Of a stretch of 64,000 nt of DNA, positions 1 to 10,760 are shown piece after piece. The notes under the pieces are model-generated. The model made no database searches, was not told where the DNA came from, and saw nothing but the letters and a program-made list of their open reading frames with translations. Position 1 is the first letter of the stretch, and every line of letters starts with the position of its first letter. The stretch lies in the NCBI GenBank assembly GCA_001579985.1, contig LRSR01004885.1:57267-121266 (forward strand). Direction: 5' to 3'. The position numbers and the translations under genes are program-made. The stretch is from Hypsibius dujardini (Eukaryota > Tardigrada > Eutardigrada > Parachela > Hypsibiidae).

Positions 1-357
1 GAAAGTCACGGCCCCCATAAGGGGAAATGAAGGGGTCGATAAAGTGGAAGAGGACCACTCGATCGAGTACGATATCCGAAATGATAGGAAACATCCCATC
101 TCAATTTCGGTGCTTGTACCGGTCCCCGTGATTTCTCAGGACGATGAAAAGGTACGAAGCTTTGTGTATCCAAACAATATATAGTTTAATAACTTGCATT
201 TTTTGTTTCTGTCGTATAGTTGACGATAATCTTTCCAAAGGCAACGAAGCAGCAAACGGACAGCGGTTTTTTGAACCAAACAGTTGAAGTGCCAGCAGGC
301 ATTACGCGGTCCGTTAAGTTCCTGCATAAACGAATTGGTCCCTTTCGTTTGACGTGA
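1..357 (+). CDS. 3' end of an unrecognised gene (two exons, partial)
   Basis: The window opens inside an exon read from base 2. It stays open to base 151, where a GTACGA donor follows in phase 0. An acceptor (gtcgtatag) at 219 leads to a second exon at 220-357, in the same phase, of 45 codons ending in TGA at 355-357. The visible 95 residues are rich in Val, Ile and Lys (for example SISVLVPVPVIS, then TIIFPKATKQ) and show no motif I recognise. The splice-site fit and matching phase are the only evidence. The upstream part lies outside the window. The antisense ORF across 136-510 is judged a shadow. Confidence 0.5.
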
Positions 358-1073
358 ATGAAATATCTGTGAAAAATGTTCCAGAACCGCAATGTTCCTC
401 GTATTTATTTGCTGACAGTCCGAATAAATAATATATAATAAGTACAACAGAATTTGAAATTGAACCAAAATCCACCGGTGATGAATATAAAAATAGTAGT
501 TCTTAATCACTTAGTATTCAAACTGTTTAGCATAATGAGGAAAATTACATAATTTTTTAACGTAAACTGAAATATATTTAATACGAAACAAACAAACGTG
601 GTTTAATCAGATATTTCTGTCACGTCATCAACTTCAAGACACGATTTTTGGTTACGATTGGGTAGTTAACAGGTGAAAATCGTTGTCTGCTACTGTTCAG
701 TCACTCCACCGAGATCAAGTTTGGTAAAGACCCCTATAGCAAACAAAAATTCCAGACACGCATCAGTCCGACGTTGCAATAAATGTTAAAGTGTTATATC
801 ACACCGGTGGACTGCTAAACAAGAACGTTCCAGAGCCAACCGGGCCATCACCAATCAGAATATATAACTCAGATCGAGTTCAAGTACCCACTAGCCCCTT
901 CACAGACTTCAGCAAGAACGAACCTGACGCGCAGTTTTGGCCGCTTTCTTGAGCCCCAGCCCCTGATAAATATACTCTATTGAAATGACGACTAATAGTA
1001 ATTCAAACATTTTTAATATGAAGATTTTGAGGTAGTTACGGAGAGTTGAATTTCGCCGTCTATTCCTGCAGAG
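358..1073. other. Intergenic region upstream of the cathepsin gene
   Basis: AT-rich spacer between the stop of the left-edge gene and the ATG at 1074. No exon with good splice sites was seen. It should hold the cathepsin promoter, but I cannot identify a core element. Confidence 0.4.
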
Positions 1074-3210
1074 ATGTTCTTGCGCGCCTCGATGTTCTTT
1101 TTCAGCAGCTGCTTGTTGATAAGCAGTTGCAGTGCTGCTTCGACTCTCACAGTCGTCCACCAAGAACACATTACCTCTGGAGGTTGGCTTGCGGGCTTGA
1201 CGAGTTTATCGGGCCTTTCCCATGAGGACCTGAGACGACAAGCTGGGACTGTGTTAGACCTTGAGGGAGTGGAAAATGAACCGCATAAGGTCCCTTCGTT
1301 GTTCCACAGTAAGCTCGTTGTACCTGCTTATTTTGATGCCCGACGACGCTGGCCGCATTGTCCCAGTATTGGGCGAATCTATGAGCAGGGAAGCTGTGGA
1401 GCGTGTTGGGTATGTTTGTCCGATCGTCATTGGCAATGCCTGTTGCCTGTGTTGTATTGTCTGTGTATGATATCTATTCTGTGTGTCTGTGTCTGTGTCT
1501 GTATTTCTATCTGTATATATATACAGGTCTACCTATATATCTCTGGCTATGTGCCTGTGTCAGTGCTGGTTCTTTATCAGTGTAATCATGGGATCTGGTT
1601 TCTCTTAATTTGTAGGCCTTGGCCGGTGCGGCGGTGATATCTGATCGCATTTGTATTGCCTCCAAAAATCAAACTCTGGAGATTCAAATATCCCCACAAG
1701 ATGCACTGATCTGCAGTGGTGGCGTTAGCAATTTATGGTATGCCGCTGCTTATCACAACGGTTCATCTGTTGAATAATGTAGTTGCAATTTTAATATAAT
1801 TCTGTTATATATACCCATCTCTTTCTGGTACATTTAGCACGGGTGGCTACCCAAAGACTCCTTATGTGATGTACACCGGGAATGGATTGGTAACCGGAGG
1901 ACCTTATTTGAGTCGGAAAGGTTGCATGCCATATGAGGCTTTCACTCGGGTAGCTGCCGACTCAACAAACTCGAGTAACTGTATCAAATCCTGTTCCAAT
2001 TCTGCTTCGGGAAAAGTCTACAAACTGGATAAGCACTACGGTACAATCTTTCCGTCTGCCTAAACACATACTAAAATTGTTTGGTTCCGAGATATATGTG
2101 TGCCTGCCTCTGCGTCTTCGCCTGTTTGTGTTGTAACTATATCTTTATCTGTGATGCTTGCGTCTGCGTCTGTGCCTGCATCTGTGTCTGTATCTCTGTC
2201 TGCGTCTCTGTTTCTGTCTGTGTCTCTGTCTGTGTCTGTGTCCGAGTCTGTGTCTGTCTGTACTTTGTTTGTGTCTGAGCCTATGCCTGTGCATGTCTCA
2301 GTGTATGTGTATGTCTAAAATGAATATCTATTGTCTGTGCACCAGGTCGTTCTAATACTCTGTATCTATTATTTCTACTTTATTCACAGGATCAGGCTGG
2401 TACGCTATGGGTAATAGATTCTCCACAAACCCCGGCGGTGCAGCGGAAAAATTAATACGAGAATCGGTAGTCAAGCAAATTCAATACGAGCTGTCAACCA
2501 ACGGCCCACTAACTGTGGGAATATACTTTTATAAAGACTTTGTTAATTACAAAGCCGGTAAATATGCATTTTTTGACATGTGAACTTTTCAATTCATTTG
2601 AAATGTTTTTTTTGTACGTTTTTTAACACTTAAAAACAATGAATTCATTTTAACATATCAAATAATCTTTAATTTGAATCAATCAAACTGAATTGAATGA
2701 ATATTTGTGCCTTATCTACTGTACCTGCACACAGGTGTCTACAGACACGTCACCGGTGAACGGGTCGGTGGTCACGCGATGAAGCTCATCGGCTGGGGAA
2801 GTGAAAACAAGAGTGACTACTGGCTCCTCGCCAATTCTTGGGGAACCAAATGGGGCTCCCAAGGGTTCGTCAAGTTCCTTCGAGGGGAGAACCATTTAGG
2901 CATTGAAAACTACCTCGTGACGGCGTTGCCTCAACTGGATAAGTCTCCAACCGCTGCTGCTGCTACGCAACAAACGTCCATCTCGTGTGATGCTTCGAGT
3001 GCAGAATTTTGCGCGGGAAAGGTCGGGTACGCTGTGCATCCGCCGGATGTCTGTACCGCTGAATGGTGTTACTGTGGAGGCGGTAGCAGTACTGCTCCGA
3101 AAGTGGTCTCATGTCCGGACGGACAATCCTTCGACGCGGACCCCAGTGTGTATGGGTGTGCGGACACGGACAACGTGAATGCCTGTAAAACGACTAATAG
3201 TGCCGGATAG
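1074..3210 (+). CDS. Cathepsin B-like cysteine protease with C-terminal chitin-binding (CBM14) domain
   Basis: Five exons: 1074-1409, 1616-1737, 1838-2040, 2390-2557, 2735-3210, joined at GT-AG sites in matching phase to give 434 residues. A hydrophobic signal peptide covers about residues 1-21. A cathepsin B-type propeptide follows, then the mature start ([11 protein letters not shown]). The oxyanion/catalytic block QGSCGACW places the nucleophile at Cys111. The catalytic His is in GGHAMKL (about 290) and the Asn in LANSWG (about 310). KHYG and YRHVTGE are also typical of cathepsin B. The segment that carries the two occluding-loop His residues in vertebrate cathepsin B has none here. After residue 335 a Thr/Ala linker leads to a Cys-rich domain (about 369-428) with peritrophin-A spacing: [18 protein letters not shown], then two more Cys. 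Family members are lysosomal or secreted; here the extension suggests chitin targeting. The family is firm; the CBM14 call is from the Cys pattern. Confidence 0.9.
1460..1580 (+). repeat. Degenerate TGTC/TGTG repeat in cathepsin intron 1
   Basis: Period-2/4 low-complexity tract of tgtctgtg-type units inside the first intron, with a short tatatata stretch. It is one of many such tracts in introns of this window. Confidence 0.8.
2096..2330 (+). repeat. TGTCTG/TGCCTG repeat in cathepsin intron 3
   Basis: About 230 bases of hexanucleotide-like tgtctg, tgcctg and tgtctc units. Translations of it (Ser/Val/Cys-rich) are artefacts. Confidence 0.85.
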
Positions 3211-4055
3211 CCAGATCCAAATACCTGTCTTGTATGAAGTCTTTCACAGTTTCCAGGGTCTCGGTTGCTCCATCATTGACTATTTAGACTTTTCGCCACC
3301 TATTGTGCCGTACAAATAAGCAGCTGCTTCAGCAGCGGTATTCTTCACTTCGAAACAAAAAAGAAAACACTGAAAATTTGTTTTTTCTTGGCAAGGCTGC
3401 CTTTCATGTCATATCTCTTTCCGATCATTCTTTTACATCTACTTTGAATTCAGTGCTTGCGAAGAAAGCAACAAGTGACAAGAAGTTGATTCATTAGTAG
3501 GCTCGAGCGATGAACATGCCAACAAATGCAGTACCTAAGTACCAAATATTCTACTCGTAGTGTGGTGTACAAGTGATTCGAAGGATACCCCGGACAAAAA
3601 ACGTAGTGGTCACCTGGCAGTCTCGAGAACGATGGGAATTCGTACGGAGAATGACTCCCACGGAGACCTCGAGATTCCCAGAACAATTCTAGATATCAGA
3701 GAGATGCGGTAGGATCGATCGACAAACGACGGTGTTGAAGGTACCAACAACCCTCGAGAAAGACGAAAGGCCTGATCAACTCGATCAACCAAAAGAAAAG
3801 AGGCGGAAAACCAAACACTGTCCCGCCAACCCATTTAAGGATGAAGACCACACGACGTAAACTCCACCCAATCTGAGAACAAACCTAACACAGCACATGG
3901 CAAATCGCCATAGAAAAGCATGACGAAGCGTAAGCAGCTTCAGGCGAAAGGCTAAAAGGAACAGAGGGGCGGAGTCATACAGTGTGGCACCAAGCCTCAG
4001 AACAGAATGATAAACAAACGGAACAACCGGTTTATCAAGTAGTTACTGTATTCTG
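3211..4055. other. Intergenic region downstream of cathepsin
   Basis: No convincing gene. ORFs on both strands here are short, lack splice support and show no family motif. Confidence 0.4.
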
Positions 4056-4065
4056 AAACCATACC

Positions 4066-4195
4066 TCGTGCGAAAATGCCTCAAATAAGTTGTATCGGAT
4101 CATGCATCGGATATCCGTTTTTTGTATCGGACCATGCATCGGATATCCGTTTTTGTATCGGATCATGCATCCGATACAAGTCAATTTTCGCACGA
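4066..4195. repeat. Three palindromic tandem units bounded by inverted TCGTGCGAAAAT
   Basis: Three units of about 30 bases, each with the core ATCGGA..ATGCAT and the self-complementary TCGGATATCCG, occupy about 4095-4185. They are bounded by tcgtgcgaaaat on the left (4068) and its complement attttcgcacga on the right (4182). The whole block is therefore strongly palindromic. Confidence 0.75.
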
Positions 4196-4904
4196 GTACA
4201 CGTACTCAGTACCTTCAGTAACAGTATTTGCCGAAAGAACATTTAGCTCCTCCTTAGCTTTTTTCCCCAAACGTCGAGCTCGTGCTCACGTACATGTACG
4301 GGCAATTGCATTGTGTGAATTGTTTCAGTCGGTAAGGAAATTAACGATAAAAAACTACAAAATTCTTGGCTTCACGATCATAAAGTACGAAAACTCTTCA
4401 CTGATTAGTTTACCTTCGTGGCACTGGCAGTTACCACTGTTGGACTATCTGGTAACTGAAGGTATCATGGTATTTGTACGCTATCAGACTATCAGGTATG
4501 TGCCTAGAACGTTGCTGTGCTTAGAGCCTGCCTACCGGAAACTGGCAAGCAGTGGCTTTTAAAGAAAACTGATTCCAGGGGATGGGCCTTTTGACCTCTC
4601 TCAATCTTGACCAGACTAGATCGATGGTTCGATGGTGCGTTGGTTGGTTGTAAATTACACAGGGCTCAACTACTGATTAAATAGACTATGTGTATTTTGT
4701 ATCCTGGAAGGATGGTACCTTTGATTTGGTTTTAAGAAGTTGGTTTTAATACTCTTTTAATAAGCGGTTATGATTGTAAAACTATTAGGGCCTATGTCAT
4801 TTTACAACCGAACTCTTCAAACACTTGAACAACTATAAGACAACATAACTACATACACGCCATTTGAATTATTGAAATAACGCGTCACTATGCTGTTCAG
4901 CGCA
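4196..4904. other. Intergenic, no gene seen
   Basis: A 146-codon + strand ORF starting at 4122 runs from the palindromic repeat into this stretch, but it has no recognisable motif and no splice context. I do not call it a gene. Confidence 0.35.
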
Positions 4905-6115
4905 ACCATTTGTCGTATCATTCGTACCATCGAACATTTACATTATCTTTCCATGAAATCCTTTGTGCCACTGAGCTGTCGACCGTTTAAAGCATAGTAA
5001 CACCCAGCCCTTCCTCCCACCAAATCCTTTATTGCACAATCTTTAAATTGAACCCTTCGTGCGACCGAATCATTATTTTCGGAAACATTGCGTACTATCG
5101 CACCAACATACGGTCGAACCATTGCAACAGGAAGCCCTTCGTATCACTGACATGGGAATATTTACCTGTGTCAGTCTGAGATCGGGCCCAACTTTTTTTT
5201 ACGGATACGCACTATTAAACCATGATTTTAGAAAATATAACTGGTCCCCCACAGTTCCGTTCGAGATGGAAAAAATCGGGGAGGATTCTTATTGCGGCAG
5301 CCGCTTTAAATCTTTCACCGTAGATTGATTGAATTTTGGTACACAAGCCGCAACGGATAAAACAACACCAGTAAAAACGTTTGATTCTAAGATTTTTTAT
5401 ATTCTCTCCCTCCAAATTTGATTTGGAATTGATTGACATTAGCAGAATCTTTTTTGGATGCCAGGGGGCGGAGCTATGGGTTAGTTTCAGTCTAGGCTTC
5501 CGAGCGACGTTGCAGAAATGACCCAAAGCTCCGCCCCCTGGCATCCAAAAAAGACTCTGCTAATGTCAATCAATTCCAAATCGAATTTGAAGGGAGAGAA
5601 TATAAAAATTCTTGGAATCAAACGTTTTTACTGGTGTTGTTTATCCGTTGCGGCTTGTGTACCAAAATTCAATCAGTCAATGCTACGGTGAAAGATTTAA
5701 AGCGGCTGCCGCAATAAGAATCTTCCCCGATTTTTTCCATCTCGAACGGAATTGTGGGGGACCAGTCATATTTTCTAAAATCATGGTTTGATAGTACGTA
5801 TCCGTAAACAAAATTTGGGCCCGATCTCAGACTGACACAAGTAAATATTCCCTTGTGAGCCCTTTGTACTTAGAAACTATCGTACGCCGAACCCTTCATA
5901 CCATCCAAATATCGTATCGCCCAACCCATTGCATCACCGAACCCTTCATACCGTCGAACCATCGTACCACAAAACTTTTCACACCACCGAATGACGGAGC
6001 CATTCGTACCAGCCAATGCGATCGAACCATCGTACCAGAGTACCCTTGATACCATCGTACTACTGCGCCCCTTATACCATCAAACCGTTGTACCACTGAA
6101 TTATTTGTACTAGTA
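4905..6115. repeat. Degenerate minisatellite (TCGTACCA / CGAACCCTTC motifs), split by an inserted palindromic element
   Basis: Repeated motifs ATCGTACCA, GAACCATCGTA and AACCCTTC recur at irregular spacing across 4905-5150 and again across 5856-6110. The intervening palindromic element at 5152-5855 appears inserted into the array, because the same motif family resumes on its far side. Confidence 0.65.
5152..5855. mobile_element. Large inverted-repeat (foldback/MITE) element, family A, copy 1
   Basis: The sequence is a near-perfect palindrome. The left arm starts GGGAATATTTACCTGTGTCAG and the right arm ends with its complement. Arms of about 330 bases meet around 5495-5525, where GGATGCCAGGGGGCGGAGCT pairs with its complement. 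Arm mismatches are scattered point changes. It has no coding capacity. A second copy lies at 38360-39541 in a PCCA intron, which shows this is a dispersed family. Confidence 0.9.
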
Positions 6116-6124
6116 CCCTGACCA

Positions 6125-6485
6125 TTTTGAAAGTTGTGGGGTGTGATTTCCAAGGCCCCGGGATTTCAAAACATGTTAAAAAACACTAGTTTTAATCAAA
6201 TTTGGGCCGTTATTGAATGTTTTAAACCTCTCATTGTAATCATCGATAGGGAGCTTATATTGGATCTCAAAAAACCTAAAATTTGAACGAAAAACTGATT
6301 TATTCGCAAATGTTTAAAATCCCAGGGGGCTTAAAGGAAATTGAACCCCTACATCCCCACAAGTTTCAAAATGATCAGGGACAAGAGGCCAAATTTTGAG
6401 TTCAATCATAAAAAAATGCATTTTGCTCCTTTGCCCACCCCCGGTCTACCATGAGGGGTTCATAAAGCTTACGCGAGCATTTCAT
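6125..6485. repeat. Partial copy of family C element
   Basis: This stretch shares the blocks gatttcca-ggcccc, AAATTTGGGCCGTT, aatgatcaggga-aagaggcc and ctaccatgagggg with the larger elements at 21329-22035 and 24778-25639. The conserved termini of that family are absent here, so it is a truncated or diverged copy. Confidence 0.6.
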
Positions 6486-6655
6486 ACTGATTTGTGTTAG
6501 ACCCATGCGTGAAAATATATCAGAGTAACGACAACAAAATCAACAAAATCAACGCAAAGAAAGAGCAAGCTGTTCTGTCATATAATAATTGAACAATTAA
6601 GGGCTATTCCAGATATATATAATCCTTAAGCAAGTCCGCGTCAATTTAGGACATT

Positions 6656-7540
6656 TTAATTGTCTGGAGCGACTTGATCAATGAGGAGCTTGCTGGCTTC
6701 ATGCGCCGGATGCGAGTGATGAGGGAGATCGTCCGGTGTAAGGACCGGCAACGGGGCGTCCTGATTCGGCTGGAGCAGCAGAGCACTCGGGAGGTTTCGT
6801 TTTACCACCGCCGACGGATTGGGAAGGCCGGCGTTGATGTGGGGCTTGGAACTCTTCTGCGACTTAGCCACGTTGTAATCGCCAGAGTCGAAAAATTTCT
6901 GCCCTTTTTGAAGGCGTTTTTGCAGGAACCCAGACACGGCCATCGGCCGGTTGCCGAGGGCGCCAGCAGGAACGGGGTATTTTGGGTTGTTGACAGGAAT
7001 TTCCAGAACAGCTGGAGTCACTGTAAACAGAAAGGTGTCCAAACGTGAAATGATAGACGTAAATGCTAATTCGATTCCGATTAGTGAGACAATGTCCGGA
7101 CTGTCTGTTCGGACAGTCAATGTATGACTGCCTGTATGTCTGTATGACTATCTGTATGTCTGTCTGTCTGCCTAGCTGTCTCTCTGTGATGAAATATGTA
7201 AAAGACAATTTTTTGATATAAATGAAACTTTGATTTTCTGCAACAAAAATAATTAGGAATAAAAAGTTTAGAATTTTAAAAGTAAGCGTTTTACGTAAAT
7301 TTGTAGTTTAGCAACCCTGAACAAAATATAGTGAATGGGCAGCTCCCGGTGCGCTGGATATGTTCCGGGTAAATAGCTACGTGAACGCTGTTAAGTCTTC
7401 TTACGTAACACACACTAAAAAAGAACATTCTCACCTGTAATTGGGACGTTTACATCCTCCAGTTCCACGGATGAGTTGATCTCCTGGGATGGTGATGTTC
7501 CTTCCGACAAGGTCGTTAATGAGCTCTCCGTTTCAGCCAT
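6656..7540 (-). CDS. Alpha-endosulfine / ARPP-19 family PP2A inhibitor
   Basis: Two exons on the minus strand: 7540-7435 (ATG at 7538-7540) and 7020-6656 (stop TAA at 6656-6658), joined in phase 1 to encode 156 residues. The hallmark is the block [19 protein letters not shown] (about residues 67-85), with KYP about 20 residues before it. In the family, the Ser of FDSGDYN is phosphorylated by Greatwall/MASTL, which turns the protein into an inhibitor of PP2A-B55 at mitotic entry. That Ser is present. The protein is longer than vertebrate ENSA/ARPP19 (about 110-120 residues) because of an acidic/Ser N-terminus and a Pro/His-rich tail. The tail lacks an obvious PKA consensus. The family call is firm. 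Whether it is ENSA or ARPP19 cannot be decided, since many invertebrates have a single gene. Confidence 0.93.
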
Positions 7541-10139
7541 TATAATCGTTGTTTATTTTAGTGGTGAATGGTGTATGAGTCGGTTTGTAGAAAAAACGGT
7601 CTTCAGTGCATGCCAAAGATGGCGACCTGAAACAGCAAAACTATTAATAGTCATGAAAACGTATGGGAAATATCGATTTTTCAAGACATGTTATTAGGAT
7701 GGATGCGAAACGTCTTGAGATGCTCTCGGAATTGAATGAAAAAACCGTACCGTATTGAGATTAGGGTAGGTATGAGGAGAGAGGTGATTTACGAGTGTTA
7801 AATAAGTGTTTCCGTCAGCAAAAGTTTAATTCACAGTGACCGTGGTTGATGTTGAACATGAATATTCGTGATAAATTATTTCCAACTCGATTTTATTTAT
7901 CCGAGCAAAATGACATTTACTTGAAAGCTGTAGTAGTACAAGGCACTCTCTCCAGCGCCTGCTAAAATGTGATCAATAATGCCGTTCCAATGCCTGCATG
8001 CGCAGTCGTCGTCGTCGTCGCACATTTTCCTTCCGGTGCTACCGTCTGTCTATGTATGTAGAGCAGTACGAGTACTTGCGGCAGGATTATCTTATGATAA
8101 CTCAGCGGCCCTGTCTTGCCTATCATTATTATTATTGCCGGTCTGTGCCGCCGCCGCAGTCGCTCCAGTGCCATAGAAACACCAACCAAACCAGCGTGAT
8201 CATCTAACCAGCGACGTCACATAATCATACCAATATATCTAAACCTCGGGCTTGACATTTTTCAGCCGTGTATACATATATACTGACTGCGATATGGATA
8301 ATGGACACATGATGATTTTGGGCGGACTTCCGGATCAGTCGTCAAAGAAGCGGTGCAGCATCATGTGTGATCTCCTCGTAGTCCTAGTGCTAATTTCACC
8401 CAATTCGAAATGTCAAAAAGAAAGGGTAACTACCCCTTCTAGAATAGATGAAAATCTCGACTACCGGAATATTGCTAATAATAACAAATTATATCAAATA
8501 AAAGATATGTACAGGGGTCGTCAGTAATATTTGTTCAACTTTTTGAATGTGTCCCAAAAATTTAGATCTGCCAAAATCCACTAAAATCTTTCAAAAAGAG
8601 AGGAATACTTAAGTTATCTTTCCTACAAACTTGATTCGTTTCAAATCTAATGCCAAACGTTTGTCACACATCGGTTTTTTGTAAAAATAGCACTTTTTTA
8701 CCCGCCAAATCCGGCTAGGGTCAATTAGTTTGCTTTGAGAATAGCCATTTTGCGGGCACATTTTAGGACAAAGTGCTGATTACATCTTTTTCACCACAGC
8801 GGGACTTTTGTATACAATGGTTGTTTGCCTCTTTACAGAATAATAAGTTCTTGAAAAAAATAACTGCCGCCCAGCCAGCTAGCCATCTCATACAACCGTC
8901 TACAATCCTTGATGCTTCGCCTACCAGATCCGTTTTTGGCCTTGATCACAAGCAAGAAAGATATTCCTTATGCTTCTACAATACCTTCCTCTGCGTGGAA
9001 AGCGGGCCTGTTGACATAAGATGTGGCTGTAATCTGGTCAATCTTGGCCTTCAACTAGTACTCTTTCACATCCATGATCCACCAGCTTATCGTAGTCCGT
9101 GCGTTCTTGTGCGGTGAGGATGAGTACATCTAAATTAAAATATGACTAACGTTATGCACGACATTCATTGGTTAAATTTATAATTTTGATTTTATTCGCG
9201 AGCGAACCTTCTCAGTTCGAGGCGAAAAGCCCGGCAGACAAACAGCAGCAATAAGGAGGCTGTTTATATAGTTACTACTATACATAAAGCGAGGGAAGGT
9301 GGAAGTACCGGGATAGTAACAATGTGGGCTATGCATTGCGGTAGCCATGGGCCAAGCAGTGGGCCAGGGGACGCGGGCAGTTTTTATGAGAAGTCGATAA
9401 CCAGTTTCATATATAGCACCCTTTGTGAGAAAGAAAAGAACTTGAAAAAAAACTTGAAGGTACAAAAAAGTACTACTATAAACAAAAAAGGTCTGTTCCA
9501 ATTTATGCAAACTTTTGAAAACCCGATCTTGCTAGAAAAGCGGCCTGGTGACGGCAAGGAGCGTGTAAACCTTCTGAATGCTTTCGTGGACCCTCCATCT
9601 CGTGTTGTTGTCGGCGACCTCGGAAACCTTGCGATCCAGTCTGCAGGTGGCCGAACGGGATACGGTTTGAGCATTGAAGGGATACAAATCGATAGTCAAC
9701 AATCGACTTTATAGATCGGATGAACATCACTCTTCGTGAAAAAGTGATGGAAGGCGCAGGACGCAACTTGCATGGTGCATGATTGTGCCGGAGGATCAAC
9801 CCTATGGCGATCATTCAATCCCGAGTTACCTGCAAAACCTGATCGCCTTTGACATTGAGAGGAGCCCACAGACTGGTCACGTCCTCTCAATTCAAGCCGA
9901 CTGCAAGCGCAGAAAAGGCGGCCTCTTGTTTTGTGTACGACAGAAATTGATAGTTACCTCTCGTTGTCTGACCTGAGGAGTTGTGATCTCTTGCTGAGTT
10001 TAAGCCGAAGGTCTCTTCGCATTTGAGATGGAATTTTGCCTGCAACCAGACTTAACTATCCATAAAAAATGACTGCTTTCGAAATATTACAAATACAAAA
10101 TACAAAACCATACAGTACAGTCTAAGTATGAGATACATT
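7541..10139. other. Intergenic, no firm gene
   Basis: Contains several 60-130 codon ORFs (for example around 9480-9714 on + and 9178-9510 on -). None has a recognised motif or a consistent splice context. A GTCGTCGTCGTCG run lies at about 8006-8018. Promoter sequence of the endosulfine gene must lie in the first part. Confidence 0.35.
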
Positions 10140-10760
10140 ACGAGGGATCACGCCTAATCCTGGCCACCCCGTTTCCAAGCTGTTGTTACACTCCTTGGCA
10201 AAAGCTACAGCAAGTAAGTTATAATAAAGAGCTGGCGATGCTGTAACTGTTCTGCGCTCCCTATATTTGGGTCACTTTAATTTAGCATATACTTTTTTTT
10301 CTGATTATTTAGACCAGGCTCTGATTGGGACTAATGTAGCCGACTGGGCGCAAACTTGCATCCGGAACGCCCCGAAAAAAACCCGAGTCTTGAAAAACAA
10401 CTTGCTGCGGTTTGAACGTGTGCAGCAGTGGACACACCGCAGTTCACCAAGACGCTGGAAGAATTGGATACAGTGCGAGCGAAAAAAAAAATGCCGAAAC
10501 CAAAGCAACCGCAAGCCAAGCCTAGGAAGACTTTGCCGGCTGAAAAACCGGTTGTTTGTGGGAATAAATTAGATTTTCCGGGGGTTAAGCTTCCTTTGTC
10601 CTGCCAAAATAGTCGAAAATAAAGATACGTTGAAAAGTTAAAGTTAAAAAAACGTGATATCCGAGATTCGATCCACTAACCTCCGTGGCCCTTAGCGATG
10701 GGCGCGCCACCTGTTGCCCTCACTAAATTAGGGTGGCCAAGATTAGGTGTGACCCCTCGT
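10140..10760. mobile_element. 621-bp element with 30-bp imperfect terminal inverted repeats
   Basis: The left end (10140-10169: acgagggatcacgcctaatc...) and right end (10731-10760) are inverted repeats with three mismatches in 30 bases. Next to the right end, 10660-10730 read on the minus strand resembles a tRNA-derived SINE, with a box-B-like GGATCGAATCTC and a possible box A (GTGGCGCGCCC). It may be two inverted SINE heads, or a MITE. An internal ORF at about 10428-10622 (Lys/Pro-rich) is not recognised. Confidence 0.55.

Noticed and set aside
4122-4562. 146-codon plus-strand ORF
   Set aside because: Its first part is the palindromic tandem repeat and the rest has no motif or splice support.
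8252-8527. 91-codon plus ORF
   Set aside because: Non-ATG start, no motif, AT-rich end; not supported as a gene.
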